A DNA stretch of 64,000 nt from NCBI GenBank assembly GCA_013376995.1, contig JACAAZ010000010.1, positions 124,001-188,000 of the forward strand, written 5' to 3'. This DNA is from Bacteroidota bacterium (GTDB taxonomy: Bacteria > Bacteroidota > Bacteroidia > Bacteroidales > UBA4417). Positions 10,732 through 19,675 of this stretch are shown in pieces; the stretch's first letter is position 1; the number at the start of each line of letters is the position of its first letter. The position numbers were made by a program, and so were the translations under genes. Below the pieces are notes generated by a model. The model ran no database searches and was not told the origin of the DNA. It saw only the letters and a program-made list of their open reading frames with translations.

Positions 10732-13700
10732 ATGAAAAATATTCTCCGTATATTAATGGTAATCGTTCCAGGCTTTTTGCTTGTACTTTCAGCAGGTGCT
10801 GAACAGGTACACATGAAATCTGGCGGGACTTCCACCATAAAATCAACCGCAGCAGGATGCCTGCCCGGAGCCAATTATAAATACCTCGAACTTAATAATG
10901 TCAGAACCCGTATCAACACGGGCGGTGATATGTGGTGGGATTTTGAAACAGCACAGTACGAAATCCCTAAAGGTTCAAAAAAGATGTCTATGTTTAGTGC
11001 AGCTCTCTGGATTGGTGGTATTGACGCTAACGGTCAGTTAAAGCTTGCAGCGCAGAGGTATCGCCAGGTAGGAGTTGACTTTTTCCCGGGTCCACTTTCC
11101 ATCGAAGGAAAAGCAGCTATCGATCCTTCTACTTGTGCTGCTTATGACAAAATGTTCTATATCACACGCAGCGAAGTAAATGATTTCAACGCAGCATGGG
11201 AAGATCCTGCAAGTTACCCGGATTATGTTCCACCCCAGTCTATTATTGACTGGCCTGCAAAAGGTGATGTCTCACTTGGACAAAGCTACTACCTTGCCCC
11301 ATTCTTTGATAGGGATAACGATGGCGTTTACGATCCAAAAGGATCTGGAGACTACCCTTATTATGATATCAGCAATGACCTTTGCCATACCAAAACTCCT
11401 ACCATGGAGGGAAATGAACAGTTTACTCCTCCCACCTCGCACCAATGGATCGATAATACATCGCTCGTTGACCAGGTTATTAAAGGAGATGCAACTCTTT
11501 GGTGGGTATTCAATGACAAAGGTAATATCCATACTGAAACCAAAGGCCAGCCTATCGGAATGGAAATCAGGGGACAAGCTTTCGCCTTTACTACCAATGA
11601 TGAAGTAAATGACATGACCTTCTACAGTTATGAAATCATCAACCGTTCTACTTATCGCCTGACAGGTACCTATTTCAGCCAGTGGGTTGATACTGACCTG
11701 GGATATGCCGGTGACGACTATGTTGGTTGTGATGTTATGCGTGGTCTTGGATATTGTTATAACGGCTTACCAAAAGATGGGAATGGCCAGAGCTGGGCTT
11801 ATGGTGACCAACCACCTGCAATCGGTGTTGACTTCTTCCAGGGTCCTTATATTGACCCTGACGGATATGACAATCCTTCCTTTAAAATGGATATTAACAA
11901 GCTGGGACCTTCTTACAACGAAAGTTGTGATATCGTTGCCCAGGACTCAACAATGCAAACCCTGCCAAATGGTTTCGGCGTAACTTCAACTGTTTTGGTT
12001 AATGCAGCAGCAATCAATGGCGTTAACTTCGGTAACGGGATCATTGATGATGAACGTTTTGGTATGCGCCGCTTTGTATACCATAATAATGGTGGTCCTG
12101 ATGCTACAAGTGACCCCAGTATTGCCATTGAGTATTACAACTATCTGAGAGGTATCTGGAAAGACGGAGCCAAAATGAAATACTACGGAAATGCACACCC
12201 ATTGTCAGGTGGAACAGGTCCGGTATGCGCTTTCATGTTTCCTAACGAAACAGATATTTGTAACTGGGGTACCGATGGTGTGGTTCCTAATCCAAAAAAA
12301 TGGACTGAAGTAACCGCTAATAATGCTCCTGAAGACAGAAGGTTTATGGAGTCAGCTGGCCCGTTCACACTTGAACCTGGTTCAGTAAATTATATCACGG
12401 TAGGTATTCCATGGGCAAGGGCTACTTCAGGTGGACCCGAAGCCTCTGTTCGCTTACTCCAGTCTGTTGATGATAAATGTCAACAACTCTTCGACAACTG
12501 TTTCAAAGTAATTGCTGGTCCAAATGCACCTGACCTGACAATCAGGGAACTTAACAATGAATTCCTGATCTATCTGACAAACCGCAAGACTAACGATGCC
12601 GGGAATAATTACCATGAAGCATATACCGAATACGATCCCCGTATCCAGCCACCTCCAGGTGAAACATGGGATCAGTACTATCATTTTGAAGGATACCAGG
12701 TTTACATGCTGAAAAACTCAAATGTTACGATCGCTGATATCCACAATAGTGATCTTGCCCGTCTGGTTTACCAATCCGACATCAAGAACGATGTTTCCAG
12801 GATTGTTAATTACAATTTTGACCAAACTCTGGGTGCCAGTGTACCAAGAGAAGAAGTCAATGGAAAGAATGCCGGGATACAGCATTCATTCTCACTGACA
12901 ATAGATCCATTCACCTCAGCACAAATAGTAAACAACAAGCAGTATTATTTCCTTGCTGTTGCCTATGCTTACAACAATTACAAAACTTACATTCCAACTG
13001 TTGCAGAAAACCTGAATGGCCAGAAGCAGCAATACCTGCAAGGCAGGAATAATATTAAGGTTTATACCGGTATTCCTCACCCTACTATCGGTTTGATAGC
13101 CGGAAAAGTTAACTATGGTGATGGAATTATCGTTACCAGGGTTGCCGGACAAGGTAACAGCGGAAACTTCCTTGATTTTACTGACGAAACTGTTAATGAC
13201 ATCCTTTCCAAAAAGCCTACGGATTCAACCAATTTGTTGGGCAATGATAACTATCCAATTGCATACAATGCAACCTATACTGCAGGCCATGGACCAATAA
13301 ATGTAAAAGTTATTGACCCATTGAATGTAAAGGATGGTAATTATACTGTAGTCCTTGATTCCATGTATAATATTCATGTTCCGGTGGGTGATTTTGATAC
13401 TATCATGCCAACTACCCGTTGGAAATTGATCGACAATGAAACGCAGATTGTATACAAATCCGATACTACCATCGATCAGCAAAATGAACAAATGTTCCTT
13501 GACCTTGGGCTGTCAGTACAATTGAATCAAACTCTATATCCGGGCGTTTACAAAACCAGTGAACGTTGGGATTCGCAAAATAATAAATGGGTTCCTATAT
13601 ACACCCCGGTACTGGCCAATAACGGAGTATTAGGAAGCGGTATGGAATTCAAAGGTGGAACATCCTGGTTAGGATTCGTTGCAGATGTTGATGGTACGGA

Positions 13701-15054
13701 TGCCAGGAACTGGATACGATCTGGTTCGCAGGTGCCTTCTGTTGGCGATACTGTTCAGGCAGATCTGTATACCCATGACTGGGATGCACCTGGTAAACCA
13801 TATGACCCGAACCAGGATTTCGAAAAAGTTCTTGATGGCACATGGGCACCTTATATGCTTTGCTCATCCAGGAAACAACAAGACCCTGTTGCCGGTATTA
13901 CTTACGGCGAACCAATCAATAAACTGACCAAGAACTGCAATTTCTTCTCAGATCTGGCCAGCATTGATATCGTTTTCACCTCGGATAAATCTAAATGGAC
14001 AAGGTCTCCAATTATTGAAATGTCCAACAAGCCTGAACTGGCTGAAGGAAACGCAGCTGCGTTTGAGTTGAGGAAACATCGTTCAGTAAATATCAATGGT
14101 GATACAGCCGTTGAAAACTCAGATCCGACCCTGAACTCAGATTATATTTCAAAATATGGAATGGGATGGTTCCCTGGATATGCAATCAATCTAGAAACTG
14201 GAGAAAGGCTGAATATCATTTTTGGAGAAGATTCCCATCTGAAGGATGACAACGGGGCTGATATGCTTTTCAATCCTTCATCACGAATCAGGAATAACAG
14301 CACCAGAGAGTGGGTCTTCGGAGGAAAGCACTATATCTATGTAATGGCACATACCGAAAACAAGAAAGCCAGGATTTCAACCCCAACTCAACAGGTATCA
14401 GCAAAAGAACTTGATTTCCCTGCCTATGATGCCGGCTTATTTGCCACTACATTACTGAATAAACCGTTCAGCGGATTAAGCTACAAACTTGCGCGCAGTT
14501 TTATGTATGCAAATACAATGTGGGTTGGTATTCCTTTGGCTAATCCAACAGCTCAATGGCTTTCAGAAGATATCAAGATCAAGTTGAGAGTTACCAAACC
14601 AATAAGGCGGTACTTTTCAACGCCTATACCTGATGGTACAGTCACAACACATAACATAAATAACTTCTGGCCTCAATACTCGTTCAGCACCAGTGGAGTA
14701 GCTACAGTGAAGGATTCAACTGCTAAGGCTGTTAGTGACCTTGACAAGATCAATGTTGTCCCAAATCCATATAACGGTTATTCAGATTACGAGAATTTAC
14801 CTACGGACAATTTGGTAAAGATCACTAACTTACCTCAGACTTGTACTATTACTATTTATTCAACCGGAGGTTCTCTCATCAGGACCTTTAACAAGGCTGA
14901 GGCTAAGACCTATATCGATTGGGATCTTAAGAATTTCGCAGGGATTCCAATAGCAGGTGGAGTTTACATCATTCATGTTAAAGTCCCCGGGGTAGGAGAA
15001 AAAATTGTCAAATGGTTCGGTGCACTCCGACCAGTTGACCTAAACAACTTCTAA
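10732..15054 (+). CDS. Large secreted protein with C-terminal T9SS-type sorting domain
   Basis: 1440 residues with a signal peptide (MKNILRILMVIVPGFLLVLSAGA) and no recognised catalytic domain. The body is rich in Asn, Asp, Tyr and Gly and has WWDFETAQYEIPKGSKKMS near the N-terminus and DRDNDGVYDPKGSGDYP, a calcium-loop-like aspartate cluster, near residue 190. From residue 1340 to the end there is a beta-sandwich tail that starts VVPNPYNGY and contains TIYSTGGSLIRTF and AGGVYIIHVKVP, like FlgD/T9SS type A sorting domains. This predicts export through the Por/T9SS system and surface anchoring or release. It sits between a TonB-type receptor and a PorV-like protein with 46- and 44-bp gaps, so the three are probably co-transcribed. 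The function of the body is unknown. Confidence 0.85.
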   Translation: MKNILRILMVIVPGFLLVLSAGAEQVHMKSGGTSTIKSTAAGCLPGANYKYLELNNVRTRINTGGDMWWDFETAQYEIPKGSKKMSMFSAALWIGGIDANGQLKLAAQRYRQVGVDFFPGPLSIEGKAAIDPSTCAAYDKMFYITRSEVNDFNAAWEDPASYPDYVPPQSIIDWPAKGDVSLGQSYYLAPFFDRDNDGVYDPKGSGDYPYYDISNDLCHTKTPTMEGNEQFTPPTSHQWIDNTSLVDQVIKGDATLWWVFNDKGNIHTETKGQPIGMEIRGQAFAFTTNDEVNDMTFYSYEIINRSTYRLTGTYFSQWVDTDLGYAGDDYVGCDVMRGLGYCYNGLPKDGNGQSWAYGDQPPAIGVDFFQGPYIDPDGYDNPSFKMDINKLGPSYNESCDIVAQDSTMQTLPNGFGVTSTVLVNAAAINGVNFGNGIIDDERFGMRRFVYHNNGGPDATSDPSIAIEYYNYLRGIWKDGAKMKYYGNAHPLSGGTGPVCAFMFPNETDICNWGTDGVVPNPKKWTEVTANNAPEDRRFMESAGPFTLEPGSVNYITVGIPWARATSGGPEASVRLLQSVDDKCQQLFDNCFKVIAGPNAPDLTIRELNNEFLIYLTNRKTNDAGNNYHEAYTEYDPRIQPPPGETWDQYYHFEGYQVYMLKNSNVTIADIHNSDLARLVYQSDIKNDVSRIVNYNFDQTLGASVPREEVNGKNAGIQHSFSLTIDPFTSAQIVNNKQYYFLAVAYAYNNYKTYIPTVAENLNGQKQQYLQGRNNIKVYTGIPHPTIGLIAGKVNYGDGIIVTRVAGQGNSGNFLDFTDETVNDILSKKPTDSTNLLGNDNYPIAYNATYTAGHGPINVKVIDPLNVKDGNYTVVLDSMYNIHVPVGDFDTIMPTTRWKLIDNETQIVYKSDTTIDQQNEQMFLDLGLSVQLNQTLYPGVYKTSERWDSQNNKWVPIYTPVLANNGVLGSGMEFKGGTSWLGFVADVDGTDARNWIRSGSQVPSVGDTVQADLYTHDWDAPGKPYDPNQDFEKVLDGTWAPYMLCSSRKQQDPVAGITYGEPINKLTKNCNFFSDLASIDIVFTSDKSKWTRSPIIEMSNKPELAEGNAAAFELRKHRSVNINGDTAVENSDPTLNSDYISKYGMGWFPGYAINLETGERLNIIFGEDSHLKDDNGADMLFNPSSRIRNNSTREWVFGGKHYIYVMAHTENKKARISTPTQQVSAKELDFPAYDAGLFATTLLNKPFSGLSYKLARSFMYANTMWVGIPLANPTAQWLSEDIKIKLRVTKPIRRYFSTPIPDGTVTTHNINNFWPQYSFSTSGVATVKDSTAKAVSDLDKINVVPNPYNGYSDYENLPTDNLVKITNLPQTCTITIYSTGGSLIRTFNKAEAKTYIDWDLKNFAGIPIAGGVYIIHVKVPGVGEKIVKWFGALRPVDLNNF

Positions 15055-15098
15055 CCTGTAATCGTAGAAATGGTAACAAATTTTAAACTAGACTGAAC

Positions 15099-16157
15099 AT
15101 GAAAAATATATATAAATCCTTTTTTGCAATACTGTTATCCGCGATACTGGTGCTTCCTGTTGTATCGTTTGCAGGAAACAAGGATCGTTCAGGGCAAGCT
15201 GGTGCATCTGAATTACTAATAAATCCCTGGGCAAGAAGTTCCGGATGGGGCGGTGTTAACATCTCCAACAGCACAGGATTGGAATCAATGTATACCAATA
15301 TTGCAGGCCTTGCCTTCACACAAAAAACAGAACTTATCTTTAGCCATACGCAATGGCTCAAAGGCTCCGATATCAACATCAATACCTTTGGCCTTGCTCA
15401 AAAGGCTGGTGATGCAGGGGTACTTGGGATTGGAGTTATGTCATTGAGATTCGGTGATATTCCAATCACTACAACCAATTTGCCTGATGGCGGAATTGGT
15501 AATTTCACTCCTAACTACCTGAATATCAACCTAGCCTATGCAAAAGCATTCTCCAACAGTATTTATGGAGGATTCAATTTCAAGGTTATCTCCGAATCAA
15601 TCAGTAACCTAAGCGCTACAGGTGTTGCCATTGATGCAGGTATTCAATATGTAACAGGTGAAAAGGAAAACGTTAAATTCGGAATTTCCCTTAAAAATAT
15701 CGGGCCCACAATGAAGTTCCGTGGAGATGGTTATTCTGTTAGCAGCTTCCTTCCAGGGAATGATAATGGTAAATTTACTCTTGAACACCGTGCAGCTGAT
15801 TTCGAACTTCCTTCACAATTGAACATTGGGATGTCCTATCGGTTTATCATGAGTGAAGTACATAGTCTTACCTTAGCGGGAGCCTTTATTTCGAATTCTT
15901 TCTACAAAGATCAATATGCCCTGGGAGCTGAATACGAATTGAAAAACTACCTTATGCTTCGGGCCGGTTATGTTTACGAAGACGGAATCACAGATAATAC
16001 TAAAAGAACTACTGTTTTTACTGGTCCAAGTGCCGGATTTTCTATCCAGGTGCCACTTAATAAGGAAAAAGGATCAATATTCTCGATTGACTACTCCTAC
16101 AGGGCTACTGATCCTTTCAGCGGATCACAGACCCTTGCTGCCCGCTTGAGCTTCTAA
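15099..16157 (+). CDS. PorV/PorQ-family outer-membrane protein
   Basis: 352 residues. After the signal peptide (MKNIYKSFFAILLSAILVLPVVSFA) comes the PorV/PorQ signature: AGASELLINPWARSSGWGG followed by a segment with MYTNIAGLAF. The remainder reads as alternating beta-strands of a FadL-like barrel, ending in LAARLSF with a terminal Phe. Known PorV carries T9SS cargo from the translocon to the attachment complex, and PorQ has a related role. This copy is beside one specific cargo gene, so it may be a dedicated shuttle rather than the housekeeping PorV; that is inference. A strong terminator follows at 16190. Confidence 0.85.
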   Translation: MKNIYKSFFAILLSAILVLPVVSFAGNKDRSGQAGASELLINPWARSSGWGGVNISNSTGLESMYTNIAGLAFTQKTELIFSHTQWLKGSDININTFGLAQKAGDAGVLGIGVMSLRFGDIPITTTNLPDGGIGNFTPNYLNINLAYAKAFSNSIYGGFNFKVISESISNLSATGVAIDAGIQYVTGEKENVKFGISLKNIGPTMKFRGDGYSVSSFLPGNDNGKFTLEHRAADFELPSQLNIGMSYRFIMSEVHSLTLAGAFISNSFYKDQYALGAEYELKNYLMLRAGYVYEDGITDNTKRTTVFTGPSAGFSIQVPLNKEKGSIFSIDYSYRATDPFSGSQTLAARLSF

Positions 16158-16189
16158 GCGCCGAAGAACCAAATTACATACTGACAAAG

Positions 16190-16214
16190 GACCCTTTATC
16201 CAAAGGGTCTTTTT
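16190..16214 (+). terminator. Terminator ending the TonB-cargo-PorV operon
   Basis: A perfect 8-bp stem GACCCTTT / AAAGGGTC with a 4-base loop, followed by TTTTT. It lies between the PorV-like gene and greA. Confidence 0.85.
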
Positions 16215-16245
16215 CTCTTATTTTGAACCACACAACCAGATTATT

Positions 16246-16722
16246 ATGAATGAAATCAAGTACTATACGAAAGAAGGACTGGAAAAATTGAAATCAGAAC
16301 TTGAACAACTGGTCCACATAGAGCGTCCAAATATTTCACAGCAGATTGCTGAAGCCCGAGATAAGGGTGACCTTTCAGAAAACGCAGAATACGATGCTGC
16401 AAAAAACGCTCAGGGGATGCTCGAAATGAGAATCTCTAAAGTCCAGGAACTCATTCGTAATGCTCGGTTGATTGATGAGTCAAAACTCGATAATTCAAGG
16501 GTGTTGATTCTTTCGACTGTTAAGTTGAAGAACCTCAAGACCAATGCGGTAATGACCTATATGCTGGTTCCAGAGAACGAAGCTGATTTGAAAGCAGCGA
16601 AACTTTCAGTCAATTCTCCAATAGCACAAGGACTCCTTGGAAAAAGCGTCGGCGAAACTGTCGAAATATCTATCCCCGCAGGGAAAATTACATTTGAAAT
16701 CGTAGAAATATTAATTCGATAA
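16246..16722 (+). CDS. greA: Transcription elongation factor GreA
   Basis: Binds RNA polymerase through the secondary channel and stimulates cleavage of backtracked transcripts. The 158-residue length is standard. The N-terminal coiled coil (about 1-75) contains the acidic tip pattern ARDKGDLSENAEYDAAK, whose Asp/Glu residues act at the polymerase active site. The C-terminal FKBP-like domain has SPIAQGLLGKSVGETVEI. Starts at the ATG at 16246 and is followed 19 bp later by a HIT-family gene, a pairing consistent with one transcript. Confidence 0.96.
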   Translation: MNEIKYYTKEGLEKLKSELEQLVHIERPNISQQIAEARDKGDLSENAEYDAAKNAQGMLEMRISKVQELIRNARLIDESKLDNSRVLILSTVKLKNLKTNAVMTYMLVPENEADLKAAKLSVNSPIAQGLLGKSVGETVEISIPAGKITFEIVEILIR

Positions 16723-16741
16723 CCCCAAATAATTCAAAAAA

Positions 16742-17134
16742 ATGGCAACCATTTTTTCTCGAATTGCATCAGGAGAAATCCCCTCATTCAAGGTAGCAGA
16801 AAATGAGAAATTTTTTGCCTTCCTCGATATCAGCCCGCTGTCGTTCGGTCATACTTTAGTGATCCCAAAACAGGAAGTGGATTATATCTTTGATATGGAT
16901 GAATCACTGCATATGGAGTTCTGGGATTTTGCCATGAAAATAGCGAAAGCTCTCAAACAGGTCGTACCTTGTGTTAAAATCGGAGTAGCAGTAATAGGGC
17001 TAGAAGTCCCTCATGCCCATATTCACCTGGTCCCTATGAATTCTATGGAGGATATTAACTTCAGCAGGCCAAAGCTGAAATTCCCTGATGATGAAATGTT
17101 GAAAGTTGCAAAGGCTATAAGTGAGAAATTATAG
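16742..17134 (+). CDS. HIT-family nucleotide hydrolase
   Basis: 130-residue histidine-triad protein of the Hint/PKCI type. It has the N-terminal IFSRIASGEIPSFKV pattern and the catalytic HxHxH motif H91-A-H-I-H95 followed by LVP. Family members cleave phosphoramidate or phosphoanhydride bonds on AMP-containing nucleotides; the true substrate is unknown. It lies 19 bp after greA and before a strong terminator, so greA and this gene probably form a two-gene unit. Confidence 0.92.
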   Translation: MATIFSRIASGEIPSFKVAENEKFFAFLDISPLSFGHTLVIPKQEVDYIFDMDESLHMEFWDFAMKIAKALKQVVPCVKIGVAVIGLEVPHAHIHLVPMNSMEDINFSRPKLKFPDDEMLKVAKAISEKL

Positions 17135-17153
17135 CAATTATAGAATGCTCATG

Positions 17154-17177
17154 AATGCCGGAATTATTTCCGGCATT
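17154..17177. terminator. Bidirectional terminator between HIT gene and purF
   Basis: A perfect 10-bp inverted repeat AATGCCGGAA / TTCCGGCATT with a 4-base loop (17164-17167) lies between two convergent genes. It ends just 3 bases before the purF stop codon. The U-tract is short on the plus strand (TTTTG) and weak on the minus strand. Confidence 0.75.
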
Positions 17178-17180
17178 TTG

Positions 17181-19082
17181 TTAATAGGCCCTTTCGTTCC
17201 TGCCTTCAATAAAATTCATGAACGATCTGTTTACTACCTTGTTTCCACCAGGAGTTGGGTAATCACCGGTAAAATACCAGTCACCGGTATGATTAGGAAT
17301 TGCTTCGTGCAGGTCCTCTATTGTTTGGAATACCACAGCTACCTTAGCATGGCAATTCTGCGGAGTTACCAGTTCCGAAATTTTATCGGCAATTTGCAAG
17401 GCGGAAAAGGGAGCATAGATTTGTTTGACGGAATTCCTTACATCCTCCTTAGGCAAATGTTCCTGCGCTTTACATTCACGATAAACTTCGTTGAGAATAT
17501 GCGTTTGCTTGCTATCCTTCAAAAGTTCTATAGCTGCATTAAAAGCTATAAAATCGGTTATTTTTGCCATATCAATTCCATAACAGTCAGGATAGCGGAT
17601 TTGAGGTGCAGATGAAGCCACCACAATCTTCTTTGGACCAAGCCTATCGAGAATTCGAATAATACTTCGCTTAAGTGTTGTTCCCCTGACTATGGAATCA
17701 TCAATTACCACCAGGTTGTCAACTCCTGGCCTTACTGTGCCATAGGTTACATCATAAACATGTCCGACCAGGTCATCCCTTTGAGAATCCTGTGTAATGA
17801 AAGTCCGAAGCTTAATGTCCTTCACAGCCACCTTTTCCATCCTTGGCTTTAAGGAAAATATTTCTTCAAGTAATTCAGGAGTTAGCGAACCCTTAGCCTC
17901 CAGCAACTTATCTTTCATAACATTATCACAAACCCTGGTCAGTTCCTCTACCAATCCATAAAATGCGGATGTAGCAGTATTAGGAATATAAGAGAAAACT
18001 GTGTTTTTAAGGTCATGGTCTACCTCTCGTAAAATCCCCTTGGCTAACAATTTACCAAGTTTTTTGCGTTCCTGGTAAATTTCAGTATCCGTACCGCGGC
18101 TGAAGTAGATTCGCTCAAAGGAACAAGCTTTCCTCGCTTTGGGCTCCCGGATCTGCTCTTCACTCACCTTTCCGTTTTTCCTTACTATTAAGGCATATCC
18201 AGGTTTTACTTCCTTAATGCTTGAGAAAGGCACATTAAAAGCAGTTTGGATAACCGGCCGTTCCGATGCAGCTATTACAATTTCATCGTCCTGGTACCAA
18301 TATGCTGGACGGATACCATTTGGATCGCGCATCACGAAAGCATCCCCATGACCAAACATGCCTGCAATGGCATAGCCTCCATCCCAATTAACCGAAGCTT
18401 TTGAGAGTATATTCTGTACATCCAGGTTATCAGCAATTAATTTGGTGCTCTGTTCTTTGGTGAATCCTTGCTCCTTGAACTTACGGTAGAGGTCTTCATT
18501 GGTCTGATCAAGCACATGCCCGATCTTCTCCAGGATAGTCACAGTATCACTCGTTTCAACAGGATATTGTCCATACTCAACAAGTTTGCGAAAGAGTTCA
18601 TCAACATTGGTCATATTGAAATTACCTGCAAGTACCAGGTTACGAGTCATCCAGTTATTGAAGCGCACAACCGGGTGAAGGTTCTCAATACTGTTCCTTC
18701 CGAATGTGCCATACCGTAAATGCCCGAGGAAAAGCTCTCCTGCAAAATCAACATGCTTTTTGAGCCAAACAGAATCATCAAGCCTGTCGGATTTCTTTTC
18801 AGCAAGTTCCTGGAAAGGCTTGTATATCTGTTTGAAAATATCGTCAATAGGAGCAGACGCATTTGACCTAAGCCGGAAGATGTATTTATTCCCGGGTTCT
18901 ACATCGAGTTTGATTGCAGCTACCCCGGCACCATCCTGACCACGGTTATGCTGCTTTTCCATTAGCAGATGCAGCTTATTGATACCATAGAGGTTGGTAC
19001 CATAGCGTGTGTAATAGTATTCGAGGGGTTTGAGGAGCCGTATCAGGGCAATACCGCATTCATGCTTGATTTGTTCACTCAT
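17181..19082 (-). CDS. purF: Amidophosphoribosyltransferase (PurF-type)
   Basis: First committed enzyme of purine synthesis: glutamine plus PRPP gives 5-phosphoribosylamine. The N-terminal Ntn glutaminase domain has the family's HECGIALIR start, with the nucleophile expected at C9; the eight residues before it would have to be removed, as in other PurF proteins with propeptides. EKQHNRGQDGAG (about 42-53) and the FNMTN loop are glutaminase landmarks. The C-terminal phosphoribosyltransferase domain has the PRPP motif VVIDDSIVRGTTL around residue 460. At 633 residues it is longer than the roughly 470-510 of E. coli or Bacillus enzymes; this long form is seen in Bacteroidota. Monocistronic in this window, convergent with greA-HIT. 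Confidence 0.93.
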   Translation of the reverse strand: MSEQIKHECGIALIRLLKPLEYYYTRYGTNLYGINKLHLLMEKQHNRGQDGAGVAAIKLDVEPGNKYIFRLRSNASAPIDDIFKQIYKPFQELAEKKSDRLDDSVWLKKHVDFAGELFLGHLRYGTFGRNSIENLHPVVRFNNWMTRNLVLAGNFNMTNVDELFRKLVEYGQYPVETSDTVTILEKIGHVLDQTNEDLYRKFKEQGFTKEQSTKLIADNLDVQNILSKASVNWDGGYAIAGMFGHGDAFVMRDPNGIRPAYWYQDDEIVIAASERPVIQTAFNVPFSSIKEVKPGYALIVRKNGKVSEEQIREPKARKACSFERIYFSRGTDTEIYQERKKLGKLLAKGILREVDHDLKNTVFSYIPNTATSAFYGLVEELTRVCDNVMKDKLLEAKGSLTPELLEEIFSLKPRMEKVAVKDIKLRTFITQDSQRDDLVGHVYDVTYGTVRPGVDNLVVIDDSIVRGTTLKRSIIRILDRLGPKKIVVASSAPQIRYPDCYGIDMAKITDFIAFNAAIELLKDSKQTHILNEVYRECKAQEHLPKEDVRNSVKQIYAPFSALQIADKISELVTPQNCHAKVAVVFQTIEDLHEAIPNHTGDWYFTGDYPTPGGNKVVNRSFMNFIEGRNERAY

Positions 19083-19205
19083 TGAAGAAACGGTTTACTG
19101 AGGATTACCTACTTTTGAATTCCCGTAAATGAGTATGCAAAAGTAAGCATTTCCCGCTAAGGGCCCTTTTTATTCTTAATTTCCGGCATTAACCTTTTTT
19201 GTACA

Positions 19206-19670
19206 ATGAACAATTCAACCATTCCGGCTATCAGACCGGCAAAACCAGAAGATGCGCTCCTGATCAGGGATTTTCAGCTTGAAATGGCCTGGGAAACAGA
19301 AAAGATCAGGCTTGATGGTGAAATAACATTGAAAGGTGTGCATGCAGTATTTGCAGATCCTTCAAAGGGCCGGTATTACATAGCCATGATCCAAAAAACA
19401 ATTGCCGGCTCCCTCCTTGTAACTCCGGAATGGAGCGACTGGAGAAACCGTCAGATCCTTTGGATACAATCCGTTTTTGTACTTCCGGAGTACAGGAAGC
19501 AAGGCATATTTAAAGCACTGTACAAAAATCTGCTTAAAGAAGTCATGGAAGATGAAACTGTAGGGGGTATCCGGCTTTATGTGGATAAAACAAACCTGCT
19601 TGCACAAAAAGTTTACCATCAGTTGGGAATGGATGGAGAACATTACAAGGTTTTTGAATGGATGAAGTGA
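19206..19670 (+). CDS. GNAT-family N-acetyltransferase
   Basis: 154-residue single-domain acetyltransferase. It has the GNAT fold order: an N-terminal strand (PAIRPAKPEDALLIRDFQ), the central strand and acetyl-CoA loop (SVFVLPEYRKQGIFKALYKN) and the terminal YVDKTNLLAQKVYHQLGM motif, which in this family contacts CoA and shapes the substrate site. The acceptor is unknown. It is divergent from purF and convergent with the downstream secreted protein, so context adds little. Confidence 0.9.
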   Translation: MNNSTIPAIRPAKPEDALLIRDFQLEMAWETEKIRLDGEITLKGVHAVFADPSKGRYYIAMIQKTIAGSLLVTPEWSDWRNRQILWIQSVFVLPEYRKQGIFKALYKNLLKEVMEDETVGGIRLYVDKTNLLAQKVYHQLGMDGEHYKVFEWMK

Positions 19671-19675
19671 CCTAC

